Shown: positions 45,399-55,224, counted from the first letter of the stretch. The stretch is DNA of 64,000 nt from Polaribacter litorisediminis (GCF_019968605.1 NZ_CP082966.1:2531501-2595500); one strand, 5' to 3'. Notes: generated by a model from the sequence alone, not told the origin. Program-made: numbers and translations.

Positions 45399-45962
45399 AT
45401 GAAAAATAAACTCTCAAATATGATGTGTTTAGATTTATTTTTATCTTCACAAAATGAAGAGCATTATAAGGCTATAGAACACCATGTAACTGCCTCAGAA
45501 GCTATAACATATCCGTTAAAAAGTTTCTGTTTATATGCTGATTATTTTTCTACCAAAATGCACAACCTCAATAGGTTGAATGACATTATTACTGTAAAAA
45601 AATTTGCATCCAAATTTAATTGGAATCAAAATTTAGATACTATTTTTAAAAATGAAGACTTTGAAGCCATTGTTTTAACCAATAAAAAACAAGAAATTAT
45701 TTGGGTAAATGATGGTTTCAAAGAAATGACAGGATTTCATAAAAAATTCGCATTAAATAAAAGACCTTCGTTTTTACAAGGTGAAAAAACTTGTAAAAAA
45801 ACAAGAGATCGCATTAAAAAAACAATTCAATTAAACGAACCATTTACAGGTACTGTCATCAATTATAGAAAAGATAAAACTCCCTACAAATGTGAGATCA
45901 AAATTTTTCCATTATTTAGTGAAAACACCACACATTATATCGCTTTAGAAAAAGCTGTATAA
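45399..45962 (+). CDS. PAS/LOV-like domain protein lacking the photoactive cysteine
   Basis: 187 residues. The C-terminal ~100 residues form a PAS domain of LOV type: AIVLTNKKQEIIWVNDGFKEMTG, then NKRPSFLQGEKTC, then a helix, NYRKDKTPYKCEIKIFP and a last strand. In LOV photoreceptors the middle motif is GxNCRFLQG and its Cys bonds to flavin; here the aligned residue is Pro. The N-terminal ~75 residues are unassigned and helical. There is no output domain such as a kinase. It may bind flavin or a ligand for redox sensing, or be a regulatory adaptor. Confidence 0.8.
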   Translation: MKNKLSNMMCLDLFLSSQNEEHYKAIEHHVTASEAITYPLKSFCLYADYFSTKMHNLNRLNDIITVKKFASKFNWNQNLDTIFKNEDFEAIVLTNKKQEIIWVNDGFKEMTGFHKKFALNKRPSFLQGEKTCKKTRDRIKKTIQLNEPFTGTVINYRKDKTPYKCEIKIFPLFSENTTHYIALEKAV

Positions 45963-46036
45963 AATTTATTATTTATTTACTGCTATTGTTTTGTTATCTT
46001 AGTTGAAAATCTAAAACTATTTAAATTTTAATCAAG

Positions 46037-46927
46037 ATGAAAACAATTAAAAAAGAGGATATTAGTCAAGAAGTATTTGATTTATATGATGACTATGCGC
46101 ATAATAAAATGGACCGTAAAGAATTTTTACAAAAGCTTTCTTTATATGCTGTTGGTGCAATTACGTTACCCGCTTTATTGAGTTTTATATCTCCCAATTA
46201 TTTGGATAGCATTGTAGTTCAGCCAAATGACCCACGATTAAAATCTGAAATGATTCATTATGAATCTCCCAAGGGAGGAGAAAAAATATCAGGTTTATTT
46301 TCAATCTTAAAAGATACCAAAGAAAAATTACCAGGAATTATTGTAGTTCATGAAAATCGAGGCCTGAATCCGTATATAAAAGATGTGGGAAGAAGAGCTG
46401 CTTTAGAGGGTTTCGTAACTTTAGCTCCAGACGCACTTTCACCCTTAGGCGGTTATCCTGGCAATGATGATGAGGGCAGAGCAATGCAAAGAAAAAGAGA
46501 TAGAAATGAAATGTTAGAAGATTTTATTGCAGCGTATCATTATTTAAAATCACACGAAAATTGTAACGGAAAAGTTGGCGTTGTTGGTTTTTGCTTCGGT
46601 GGCTGGATTTCTAATATGATGGCGGTAAAATTACCAGATTTAGGAGCAGCTGTTCCTTATTATGGCAGGCAACCTTCAGACGAAGATGCTGCTAAAATTA
46701 AAGCTCCCTTATTGTTACAATATGCTGGTTTAGACAAAAGAGTCAATGAAGGTTGGCCCGCTTATGAAACTATTTTAAAAGCGAATAATATAGAGCATCA
46801 AGCGCATTTTTATCCTGATGTAAATCATGGTTTTCATAATAATACCACACCTCGGTATGATGAAGAAGCTGCCAATTTATCTTGGAATAGAACGATTGCT
46901 TTTTTTGATAAACATTTAAAATCCTAG
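46037..46927 (+). CDS. Dienelactone hydrolase-family protein with N-terminal signal/anchor
   Basis: 296 residues. An N-terminal RKEFLQKLSLYAVGAITLPALLSF resembles an export signal with a twin-residue-poor Tat-like start. The alpha/beta-hydrolase follows: Glu in VVHENRGLNPYI, nucleophile Cys in VVGFCFGGW, Asp in GLDKRVNEGWP and His in NHGFHNN, the Cys-Asp-His triad of dienelactone hydrolases. The physiological substrate is not evident. It is monocistronic, ended by the hairpin at 46947. Confidence 0.88.
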   Translation: MKTIKKEDISQEVFDLYDDYAHNKMDRKEFLQKLSLYAVGAITLPALLSFISPNYLDSIVVQPNDPRLKSEMIHYESPKGGEKISGLFSILKDTKEKLPGIIVVHENRGLNPYIKDVGRRAALEGFVTLAPDALSPLGGYPGNDDEGRAMQRKRDRNEMLEDFIAAYHYLKSHENCNGKVGVVGFCFGGWISNMMAVKLPDLGAAVPYYGRQPSDEDAAKIKAPLLLQYAGLDKRVNEGWPAYETILKANNIEHQAHFYPDVNHGFHNNTTPRYDEEAANLSWNRTIAFFDKHLKS

Positions 46928-46946
46928 AAAATTACTTCAAATAAAG

Positions 46947-46980
46947 AATAAAGAGCGTTCATGTCTGAGCGCTCTTTATT
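46947..46980 (+). terminator. Terminator after the dienelactone hydrolase gene
   Basis: AATAAAGAGCG (46947-46957) pairs perfectly with CGCTCTTTATT (46970-46980), loop of 12. The T-rich tandem repeat that follows supplies the U-tract. Confidence 0.8.
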
Positions 46981-47015
46981 CTTTATTCTTTATTCTTTAT
47001 TCTTTATTCTTTATT
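46974..47015. repeat. Heptanucleotide tandem repeat (CTTTATT)x6
   Basis: Six exact head-to-tail copies of CTTTATT. The last overlaps the stop codon (47011-47013) of the minus-strand M14 peptidase gene, and the first overlaps the terminator stem of the gene at 46037. Copy-number change would alter the distance between the two convergent genes but not the protein. Confidence 0.95.
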
Positions 47016-49551
47016 TAGGAACATTAATCTCACTTCCTAAAAACAACCCATTTAAAAATAATTTATTGGTTCCATACCATGCACCTCGAAAGTTTGGATT
47101 GTCTGCAAATAAAACAACTCTCCCTTTGCCAATGCCACTAACTAATAAAGACGCTGATGGCTTGATGAAATTTTCTAAATTGTTTTTAGAAATAAATCCA
47201 TCGATATGAGGGTTTTGCGTGTATTTTGCTACTGTTGCATAAGCGTTTTTACTAGGCGCTAAAAACACCCTATTATTTTTATAAATAGGTAATTTTGAGG
47301 AACGATATCCAAATCCTAAAGGGTGTGTTACATCTAAATCTACTTCAAAAATAGCACCTCCTACCCGCTCTCGTCCTAAGTGCTCTGAAGCTTCGACATA
47401 CGGCAATCTGTTGGTTACTTTTTTGGCTTTTTCTTCTTTCGATGTTGGCTTTTTTGTCAGACTTTCTTGAACTATTTTTTGATCAATTACCCATTTAGAA
47501 GCTCCTGCAATGGTAATAAGTGTATTCCCTTTTGCTGTCCAAGTTTTTAATTTTTGTCTTTGAATTGAATCTAATTGACGATAATTACCTGAAACCATCA
47601 CCAATGTATTGTAGGTATCTAAATTGGCGCTACCATAATTGGTCATTCTAATTTTTGTGATGGGCATATGAACACGGGTATCTAACAAATGCCAAACCTC
47701 TCCGGCCTCATAAGAATTAACTCCTTCTCCAATCAACATGGCAACTTTTGGTGTCTCTAGCACTCTAAAATTATTGCTTCCTAAATCAATACCTTTTATA
47801 CTATATCCGCTATTAGTTGCAAAAACAGGAATCTCAAATTTCTCTTGTGCATCAACAATAATCTTGTAAACCTCTTCACTTGTTTTTTTCTGTTTGCTCA
47901 CAGGAATTAATAAGCTTCCGTAATTAAAATCAATTTTTTCATCGACCGTAGCAATTGAAAATGGCTTAAACGCAGATGCTATTTTTAAGCCCTTAGATTG
48001 CATATAATATAAGGCGGCAGGTGCATTATAATCGTCCCAATTAACGAGGTATGCATATTCCGATTTCTTAATTTTCTTATTTTGAACAATTCCTTGTGAT
48101 GTAGTAACCTCCGTTCCTAATTGAACAGACTTTACCCCTTTGTATTTTATGTTGTAAAAATTAGCAACACTCCAAGCTGATGCATCATAAAAGACACTAT
48201 CCCTATACTTGTCATAGGTTTCAAACATGGTTTGTACCATTCTGTGTTGCGGTTGTTTTAAAGGAACCGTATAAATATCTCCTTTTTTATATACTTTAAT
48301 TTTATGTGTTAATAATTGTGCTATAAAAGCTTTCTTTCTATTCTGATCATATTTTTCTTCAAACTCATATCCCGAAAAACCTGATGCCGCCTTTTTTGTC
48401 AAGGACGATTTAAAAAATTCTTGCTGATATTTTCTTAAATATTCTTTGTTCTCCACAGAAGCTTTTATGGTTGCAAACGTAGAAGTATATTGATTTCTAA
48501 TGGTAAAAGGAAACGTAATTTTCCCATAATCAGTATCTTGCACGTGTCCTCGAGAACTTGCTTGTTCAAATAACAAAGCTAAACCTCCTTGTAAATCAGG
48601 ATAGGAAGATCCATACCCTGGATAGGTACCATCAAAGGATTCTTTTGTATAGTATAATGAACCAATTTTATCTAATGCGTTGGTAAAATAAGGCGCAAAT
48701 AAAGTATTTAAATCCTCATAATTTTCTTTTGGCATAATCGGATCAAAAGAACCTATGGGTTTCATCGGTTCAAAAAAGTGATGACTATTGGTGCCCATTT
48801 CATGAAAATCTGTAACAACATTCGGGTACCAAGAATGCATCCATTTTAATTTCCCTTGACTTTCTGGATGCACTGCCAATAACCAATCTCTATTTAAATC
48901 AAACCAATAATGATTGGTTCTTCCTCGCGGCCAAGCTTCCGTATGTTCAGCATCTATATTATCTGAAACCAATGTTTTTGCTTGGTATTGATTTGCCCAT
49001 TGTGTATGTCTGTCTCTTCCATCAGGATTAATGGTTGGATCAATAAAAATGACCGATTTTTCTAAATAATTTAGAACTTCTGCACTATTAGACGCCACCA
49101 AAGTGTACGCAGTTAATAAAGCGGCTTCAGAACTAGAAGGTTCATTTCCATGAACATTATACCCTAACTGAATGATTACAGGAACTTCGTCATAATTTTC
49201 AGGGCTTTCTGCTGGGTTTACAAATTGTAAATGTTGTGATTTTATCGTTTCTAAATTCTTTAAATTTTTGGGTGATGTTACTGTGAACATTACCAATTTA
49301 CGTTTTTCATGGGTTTTCCCGTATATTTCGATGCTTGCTCTATCAGAAATTTCTGCCAATTTGGTTAAATATGCAACGATTAAATCGTGTCTTGTGTGAT
49401 GCTCTCCAATTTCATATCCCAAAAATTCTTCAGGCGTTGGAATATCAGCATTAAAGGGTGCTTGGTCTTTAAAATAATAATCTTGCGCCATAATCGTTTG
49501 ACATATCATTAAAGCCAAGAAAAAATTGTAAAAGCGATTGTTTAATTTCAT
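47011..49551 (-). CDS. M14-family zinc carboxypeptidase, secreted
   Basis: 846 residues from the ATG at 49551, which gives the signal peptide ending in QTIMAQ; the 22 codons before it are unlikely to be used. The M14 domain is N-terminal: the zinc ligands are in YNVHGNEPSSSE (HxxE) near residue 140 and in TDFHEMGTN, with NPDGRDR between. Residues ~430-846 form an extra region with a glutamine-amidotransferase-like fold segment (VAMLIGEGVNSYEAGEVWHLLDTR). It probably degrades peptides outside the cell or in the periplasm. It is convergent with the hydrolase gene. Confidence 0.92.
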   Translation of the reverse strand: MKLNNRFYNFFLALMICQTIMAQDYYFKDQAPFNADIPTPEEFLGYEIGEHHTRHDLIVAYLTKLAEISDRASIEIYGKTHEKRKLVMFTVTSPKNLKNLETIKSQHLQFVNPAESPENYDEVPVIIQLGYNVHGNEPSSSEAALLTAYTLVASNSAEVLNYLEKSVIFIDPTINPDGRDRHTQWANQYQAKTLVSDNIDAEHTEAWPRGRTNHYWFDLNRDWLLAVHPESQGKLKWMHSWYPNVVTDFHEMGTNSHHFFEPMKPIGSFDPIMPKENYEDLNTLFAPYFTNALDKIGSLYYTKESFDGTYPGYGSSYPDLQGGLALLFEQASSRGHVQDTDYGKITFPFTIRNQYTSTFATIKASVENKEYLRKYQQEFFKSSLTKKAASGFSGYEFEEKYDQNRKKAFIAQLLTHKIKVYKKGDIYTVPLKQPQHRMVQTMFETYDKYRDSVFYDASAWSVANFYNIKYKGVKSVQLGTEVTTSQGIVQNKKIKKSEYAYLVNWDDYNAPAALYYMQSKGLKIASAFKPFSIATVDEKIDFNYGSLLIPVSKQKKTSEEVYKIIVDAQEKFEIPVFATNSGYSIKGIDLGSNNFRVLETPKVAMLIGEGVNSYEAGEVWHLLDTRVHMPITKIRMTNYGSANLDTYNTLVMVSGNYRQLDSIQRQKLKTWTAKGNTLITIAGASKWVIDQKIVQESLTKKPTSKEEKAKKVTNRLPYVEASEHLGRERVGGAIFEVDLDVTHPLGFGYRSSKLPIYKNNRVFLAPSKNAYATVAKYTQNPHIDGFISKNNLENFIKPSASLLVSGIGKGRVVLFADNPNFRGAWYGTNKLFLNGLFLGSEINVPK

Positions 49552-49655
49552 TTTAATACTATTGGTTAGTTCCACTAAAATAATAATTATATACCAATGA
49601 TCGATTTTATTTAACATTCAAATTATTCAATTACTTTTGAACATATTTTTGAACG

Positions 49656-50477
49656 ATGAAAAACAAATCACTGATCAGTAAAAAACTAGAAAATTTTTAC
49701 AACAAAGCTTCTGAAGAAACCCGACTCGAAAAAGGAATGGGGATTTTTGAGTTTGAGCGAATTAAAGAATTAATTCAGCTCCATATTTCGAATCCAAAGT
49801 CTACCATTATTGATGTTGGTGGCGGAACAGGAAAATATGCCGAGTGGTTAGCCAAAAACGGACATCAAGTTCATTTAGTAGAACCCGTTTTAAAACATAT
49901 AAAACTAGCAGAAAAAAGAGCTCAAAAATTAAAAAATCCGTTTTCTGTGGCTATTGGTGAAGCTAAAAAATTACCTTATAAAAATGATACTGCTGATATT
50001 GTAATTCTTCACGGACCTTTGTATCATCTGCAAAAAAGAGAAGATCGCGTTACAGCAATTCTAGAAGCAAAAAGGGTTTTGAAAAAAGGAGGAATTATTT
50101 TAGGGTTTGCCATCAATTACACAGCATCTACCCTTGTCGGTTTGATGAACGGAATGATACACGCAAACTCATTTTTTGACATGTGTAAACAAGAGCTCAC
50201 CACCGGAATTCATAATGCTCCCAAAGATTTCCCTTTTTTATTGGCGGATGCCTATTACCACAAACCACAAGGTTTAAAAGATGAATTCTTAGAACAACAT
50301 TTAGAATTCATCAACGTATTTGCCGTAGAAAGTTTAATTTGGTTGGATAACGAATATTTTGCGAATATGTTGGATAAAAAGAAATCGAAAACCTTAAAAG
50401 CATTGCAACAATTAACTCAAAATGATGAGTATTTATTACCTTTTAGTCCGCATATGATGATTGCAGTTCGGAAATAA
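49656..50477 (+). CDS. SAM-dependent class I methyltransferase
   Basis: 273 residues. Motif I is STIIDVGGGTGKYAEWL near residue 50, the acidic residue of motif II is in VHLVEPV, and ADIVILHGPLYHLQKRED covers motif IV. A helical C-terminal part follows. It looks like a small-molecule methyltransferase of the UbiE/BioC type, but the substrate is unknown. It is divergent from the M14 peptidase and followed 59 bases later by the RluA-family gene. Confidence 0.88.
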   Translation: MKNKSLISKKLENFYNKASEETRLEKGMGIFEFERIKELIQLHISNPKSTIIDVGGGTGKYAEWLAKNGHQVHLVEPVLKHIKLAEKRAQKLKNPFSVAIGEAKKLPYKNDTADIVILHGPLYHLQKREDRVTAILEAKRVLKKGGIILGFAINYTASTLVGLMNGMIHANSFFDMCKQELTTGIHNAPKDFPFLLADAYYHKPQGLKDEFLEQHLEFINVFAVESLIWLDNEYFANMLDKKKSKTLKALQQLTQNDEYLLPFSPHMMIAVRK

Positions 50478-50536
50478 TAACATAGTTTGCCCCATTAAAT
50501 CCTGATACATTTACCCAATAGAATCTAAAGCCAATT

Positions 50537-52207
50537 TTGAAACACTTTCAATATTTTAAAAAAGATATTTCTGGAATTTCACTTCCAAATAAATTTACAT
50601 TTCCTTTTTATTACGAACCGCATCTTTTAGCTAAAATTGCTACTGAAGAGTTACAAGCGTATTTAGAAAATCAGAAAGATTTTAAGCACAATTTCGGCTT
50701 TCATACCGATGAAAAAGAACTAGCCATTGGTAAAATGTTTGGTGTTTTAGTAGTTCAAAATAAACAAGACGAACTGGGATATTTGGCTGCTTTTTCAGGA
50801 AAATTAGCAGATAAAAGGAATCCAGAAAAATTTGTTCCTCCTATTTTTAATATGAGAACAGAGGGTAGTTTTTACATCAAAGGAGAAAAAGAAATTGAAA
50901 AAATTGGAGAAGAAATCGCAACCTTAAAAAACGATATAGTTTATCGTTCTTTAAAAATAGAAGTTCAAAAAACAAGGAAAAAGATTGAAGAGGATTTAGC
51001 GCTTCAAAGAAAAAGAATGAAAATTTCTAAACAAGAGCGAAAGATTCGAAAAAAGAATGCCCAGCAAACATTAGCTCTAGAAGATTTTATAATTTTCGAG
51101 AAAAAATTGATTCAAGAAAGTTTTAATCAACAATTTTTCTATAAAGAATTGGTGGAATACTATGACACTAAAATTAAAAAAAGCCATCAAAAACTCCTCA
51201 ATTTTGAAAATCGAATCACAGCTTTAAAAAAACGCAGAAAAGAAGTTTCTGCCAATCTTCAAAACACGTTGTTTGGAAAATATCAATTTTTAAATCGACA
51301 TAAAGAGCCAAAAGGATTGATCGATATTTTTAACAATCCAGACATCAAACCGCCTGCTGGTGCAGGAGATTGCTCTGCTCCAAAACTATTACAATATGCG
51401 TTTCAGCATGCTTTAAAACCCATTGCTATGGCAGAATTTTGGTGGGGAATTTCTCCAAATTCAGAAATTAGAAAACATCAAAATTTTTATCCCGCTTGCC
51501 AAGGTCGATGCAAACCTATTTTAAATCACATGTTACAAGGTATTGAGATGGATGATAATTTATTACTAGAAACGTCATCAGAAAAGCAAGAACTAAAAAT
51601 AGTTTATGAAGATGAAGCGCTTATTATTGTCAACAAACCAGCAGAGTTTTTATCCGTTCCGGGAAAAGAAATAAAAGATTCTGTGTATACAAGAATCAAA
51701 AAACGGTACCCAAATGCCACTGGTCCCCTAATTGTGCATCGATTAGACATGGCAACTTCAGGAATTTTAGTATTGACCAAAACAAAAGAAGCCAATAAAA
51801 TAGTACAAAATCAGTTTATCAACAGAACTATTAAAAAAAGATATATTGCGCTATTAGACGGAAATTTATCAGAAAAAACGGGCACTGTGCACCTTCCTTT
51901 GCGATTGGATTTAGACGATAGACCCAGACAATTAGTAGATTTTGTCCATGGAAAAAATGCCAAAACGGAATGGAAAATTCTCGGACAGAAAAATAACCAA
52001 ACACGCGTTCACTTTTATCCTATTACCGGCAGAACACACCAATTAAGAGTTCATGCTGCTCATAAAAATGGTTTAAACGCTCCTATTATTGGGGATGATT
52101 TGTATGGTAAAAAACAGAATCGACTGCATTTGCATGCCGAATTTATTGAGTTTATACATCCTCTCTCTCATGAAATTGTTAGTTTTACAGTGCATACAGA
52201 CTTTTAA
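50537..52207 (+). CDS. RluA-family pseudouridine synthase with long N-terminal extension
   Basis: 556 residues starting at TTG (50537); the next ATG is 69 codons downstream, inside conserved sequence. The C-terminal ~220 residues are the catalytic domain, with Asp in VHRLDMATSGILVLTK and the GRTHQLRVH motif. The N-terminal ~330 residues are special to Bacteroidota: a first globular part, a long basic coiled coil (residues ~125-240, many Lys/Arg/Glu) and a Cys-containing segment (GDCSAPKLL; CQGRCKP). The target is probably rRNA. A decayed piece of its 3' end lies at 53516-53575. Confidence 0.9.
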   Translation: MKHFQYFKKDISGISLPNKFTFPFYYEPHLLAKIATEELQAYLENQKDFKHNFGFHTDEKELAIGKMFGVLVVQNKQDELGYLAAFSGKLADKRNPEKFVPPIFNMRTEGSFYIKGEKEIEKIGEEIATLKNDIVYRSLKIEVQKTRKKIEEDLALQRKRMKISKQERKIRKKNAQQTLALEDFIIFEKKLIQESFNQQFFYKELVEYYDTKIKKSHQKLLNFENRITALKKRRKEVSANLQNTLFGKYQFLNRHKEPKGLIDIFNNPDIKPPAGAGDCSAPKLLQYAFQHALKPIAMAEFWWGISPNSEIRKHQNFYPACQGRCKPILNHMLQGIEMDDNLLLETSSEKQELKIVYEDEALIIVNKPAEFLSVPGKEIKDSVYTRIKKRYPNATGPLIVHRLDMATSGILVLTKTKEANKIVQNQFINRTIKKRYIALLDGNLSEKTGTVHLPLRLDLDDRPRQLVDFVHGKNAKTEWKILGQKNNQTRVHFYPITGRTHQLRVHAAHKNGLNAPIIGDDLYGKKQNRLHLHAEFIEFIHPLSHEIVSFTVHTDF

Positions 52208-52246
52208 GAATTTCTTTTCAAACAATTTAAGCAACCCTTTTATCCC

Positions 52247-53434
52247 ATGAAAAAAGAAATTGCAATTATTGGCGGCGGACCTTCAGCTTTTCTATTAGCT
52301 GCTTTTTTAAATCCAGAAAAATTTAGGGTGACTATCTATGAAAAAAACAAAACTGCAGGTCGTAAATTTTTAGTTGCCGGTAAAGGTGGATTTAATTTAA
52401 CCCATTCAGAACCTATGGATCAATTTATAAAACGCTACACGTCAAATACCTTTTTAGACAAATCCTTACATCATTTTACCAATACTGATTTCAGAAATTG
52501 GCTAGATCAAATAGGTATTTCAACATACATTGGAAGCAGTAAAAGAGTGTATCCTAAAGAAGGGATTAAACCCATTGAAGTTTTAAATGCAATACTGAAA
52601 AACCTACTAGCAAAAGGAGTAACCTTAAAATACGAACATACTTTTGTGGATTGGGACAATAATCATAATCCGATTATCAATCATCAAAGTATAGAAGTAG
52701 ATTACACCGTTTTTTCTTTAGGAGGATCAAGTTGGAAAAAAACAGGATCTGACGGATTATGGCTCCATATTTTTTCTAACAATGGCATCAAAACAAAAGT
52801 TTTTGAAGCATCAAACTGCGCCTATCAAATTGATTGGAAACCTAATTTTATTCAGAAACACGCAGGCACTCCTTTAAAAAACGTTTCGATTTCTTGCCAT
52901 GAAAAAATTCAGAAAGGAGAAGCTGTTATTACCAATTTTGGTTTGGAAGGAAACGCTATTTATGGATTAAGTCCACAAATTAGAGAACAATTGTTTACAC
53001 ATTCAAAAGCAACTATTTTTATTGATTTGAAACCTTCGCTAACTTTAGAGAATGTTCTATCTAAAATAAAAAACTCGATCTATAAAAACACCACTCAAGT
53101 CTTAAAAAAAGAACTCAAACTCACTGTTGCTCAAATCGATTTATTAAAAGCGCATCTTTCTAAAGAAACTTATTTAAATCCTAAATCTTTATCAGAAAAC
53201 ATTAAAAATTTTCCTTTAAGAATCAACAAAGCCGCAACCATTGACGAAGCCATTTCTTCAGTTGGCGGCATTGATTTAAAATCGCTCACCGAAAAATTTG
53301 AACTCAAAAACATGCCCAATCAGTATTGTATTGGCGAAATGTTAAATTGGGACGCTCCAACTGGCGGATACCTTTTACAAGGTTGCGCAAGCATGGGTGT
53401 ATTCTTGGCCAATCACCTGAACAAAAAGTATTAA
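52247..53434 (+). CDS. HI0933/YhiN-type flavoprotein (TIGR03862-like)
   Basis: 395 residues. The FAD-binding N-terminus is AIIGGGPSAFLLAAFL, with the acidic strand end IYEKN. GRKFLVAGKGGFNLTHSE is the family signature after it. The C-terminal VGGIDLKSLTEKFELK and CIGEMLNWDAPTGGYLLQGCASMG close the FAD site. These NAD(P)/FAD-dependent oxidoreductases have no settled role. It follows the RluA-family gene by 39 bases, probably in the same transcript. Confidence 0.9.
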   Translation: MKKEIAIIGGGPSAFLLAAFLNPEKFRVTIYEKNKTAGRKFLVAGKGGFNLTHSEPMDQFIKRYTSNTFLDKSLHHFTNTDFRNWLDQIGISTYIGSSKRVYPKEGIKPIEVLNAILKNLLAKGVTLKYEHTFVDWDNNHNPIINHQSIEVDYTVFSLGGSSWKKTGSDGLWLHIFSNNGIKTKVFEASNCAYQIDWKPNFIQKHAGTPLKNVSISCHEKIQKGEAVITNFGLEGNAIYGLSPQIREQLFTHSKATIFIDLKPSLTLENVLSKIKNSIYKNTTQVLKKELKLTVAQIDLLKAHLSKETYLNPKSLSENIKNFPLRINKAATIDEAISSVGGIDLKSLTEKFELKNMPNQYCIGEMLNWDAPTGGYLLQGCASMGVFLANHLNKKY

Positions 53435-53441
53435 AAAACTT

Positions 53442-53510
53442 AACTCCTCTTCTTTTAGGAACTCTATTCACTTTTTAATTTCTTCTATTAAAAAGAATCG
53501 CATCAATGAA
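53442..53510 (-). pseudogene. Decayed fragment of the ygiQ 3' end
   Basis: CTCTATTCACTTTTTAATTT and the following TTCTATTAAAAAGAATCGCATCA match the last codons of the radical SAM gene (59166-59230) with about six changes in 44 bases. The fragment is not in an open frame of useful length. It lies immediately after the flavoprotein stop. Confidence 0.7.
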
Positions 53511-53515
53511 TAGTG

Positions 53516-53575
53516 AATGTTGCTTATAAAAATGGTTTAAATGTACCTATTATTGGCATTGATTTTTTAAAAAAA
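53516..53575 (+). pseudogene. Decayed fragment of the RluA-family gene 3' end
   Basis: The segment ATAAAAATGGTTTAAATG, then CCTATTATTGGCATTGAT, matches the RluA-family gene around 52056-52110 (encoding HKNGLNAPIIGDDLYGK) at roughly 80 percent, then ends in a T/A-rich decay and TAG. The rest of the spacer to 54186 holds no gene: AT-rich, with TTAAGAAGAT-type low complexity and a short AAAGGAG stem (53925-53980, CTCC/GGAG) that may end transcription. Confidence 0.65.
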
Positions 53576-54186
53576 TAGTGTTGTCTGATTAAAATTAGCT
53601 AAAGTGGTTTAAAGTATTGATAGTATTGATTTTCAAGAGCTTTTAAAGTAGTACACCTTGCTTTTAAAACTGCTTTAGAATTTATGATGTATCGAAAAAT
53701 TTAAAATCATAATAATACTGTTTTTCAGTTAGTTACAGCCAAGTCTTTGTTCTTGATTCTAACAGCGAAAGGGGTCTTTTTATCTTTTATCGGACAACAA
53801 TGATAAAAAAACAAGATTGTATTTAAGTGAAGAGTTCAAACATCTAAAAACAAATAAAGATGTGCGTTTTAATAGTAAGGCTGATTTTCAGAATAAATAA
53901 TTTATTTAAATTAAGAAGATTAAAACTCCTTTTTCTTTAATTCATTTTAAAAAAAAGGAGTTTCAAAAAATTGAACCTCCTTAATAATGTAATAGTTACA
54001 TTGGTAAACATTATTCGGGGGTTGGGGATTATTAATTTACTTATTTAATGCTGTACGAATCAAAGGTAGCTTATAAAATAAAAGTATTTTAACAGTATTG
54101 GATAAATAATTAACTCTAAAAAGCAAGTTCTAAAATATTTTTTTTTACTTTTAGCAATGAAGTTATTTTAATAAATTAAATAATTC

Positions 54187-55197
54187 ATGCTAAGTGTAGA
54201 AGAAAAACGCGATTCCGATCATGTTAAAGTAATGGCCAAATACTTTAATGCAAAGTTAGATGAAGGAAATAATGCATCAACAATATCCATGGACAATACT
54301 ATAGCAAATGGATTTATTAGCTCTTACAGATTGTTTAATGGTTTAACAGTTTGGGTTTATAATATTACTTTTAGAGAAGATTTTGATGTAGAACTTCAAT
54401 TTTCTGAGGACAGGCCTTATTATTTTTCATATAATGTAAAAGGATATTTTCTTCATAAATTTGGAGAAGAAGAAAAGTATGCAAAAATTCTACAAAACCA
54501 GAATATGGTTGTAAGAGGTAGTTCTAAATCTTCTGTACGCATTGTTTTTCCTGCAAAAGTTAAACTAGAATTGGCGATTATAATAATAGACACAAAACTT
54601 CTAGTACATCAAAAAATAAGAAACGCTCAAAGAATTTATACAAATATTCAAGATATTTTTAAAAATATTCCTGCAAACATTCATTATAGACATTTAGGAA
54701 ATATAGATCCTGAAACAAACGTTTACGCTTCAATTGTTACTAAAAATAAAGAAACAGATCTTGTAGCAGGTCTTCTTACTGAAGGTGCCGTTATTAACAT
54801 GTTAGCATCACAAATAAATGCTTACAAAAAGGAAACATCAGGGAAAAACAAAATACCAAAACTAAGTAAAATAGAGCTTTCAAAAATAAGCACTATAGGA
54901 GATTATATAATTAATCATATTGAAGAAAAAATATCAATCCAAGAATTAAGTTCAATATTTTTATTGAGTCCCAAAAAGCTTCAAGCTGGAGTAAAACATC
55001 TTTATGGAGTTACTATAGGCAATTATATTCTAAACCTAAAAATGGGGCATGCAAAACATTTATACATTTCCACAGATTATAATACCTCAGAAATTTGTAG
55101 CCAAATTGGTATTTCCAGTAAAAGTTATTTCTCTAAAGTTTTTAAGGATAGGTATGGAATTTCACCAAGTTTGTTTAGAAAAAATTTAATTGGGTAA
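54187..55197 (+). CDS. AraC-family transcriptional regulator
   Basis: 336 residues. The C-terminal ~100 residues hold two helix-turn-helix motifs (ISIQELSSIFLLSPKKLQAGVKHLYG and NTSEICSQIGISSKSYFSKVFKDRYGISPSLFRK), the AraC pattern. The N-terminal ~220 residues are a putative ligand domain with a cupin-like feel (LTVWVYNITFREDFDVELQF) but no known family. It stands alone between decayed spacers; its target cannot be inferred. Confidence 0.92.
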   Translation: MLSVEEKRDSDHVKVMAKYFNAKLDEGNNASTISMDNTIANGFISSYRLFNGLTVWVYNITFREDFDVELQFSEDRPYYFSYNVKGYFLHKFGEEEKYAKILQNQNMVVRGSSKSSVRIVFPAKVKLELAIIIIDTKLLVHQKIRNAQRIYTNIQDIFKNIPANIHYRHLGNIDPETNVYASIVTKNKETDLVAGLLTEGAVINMLASQINAYKKETSGKNKIPKLSKIELSKISTIGDYIINHIEEKISIQELSSIFLLSPKKLQAGVKHLYGVTIGNYILNLKMGHAKHLYISTDYNTSEICSQIGISSKSYFSKVFKDRYGISPSLFRKNLIG

Positions 55198-55224
55198 AAG
55201 TTAAAAAACTACCTATAATTTTTG

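Noticed and set aside
46961..47209. Plus-strand frame starting in the tandem repeat
   Set aside because: It is the antisense of the M14 peptidase 3' end.
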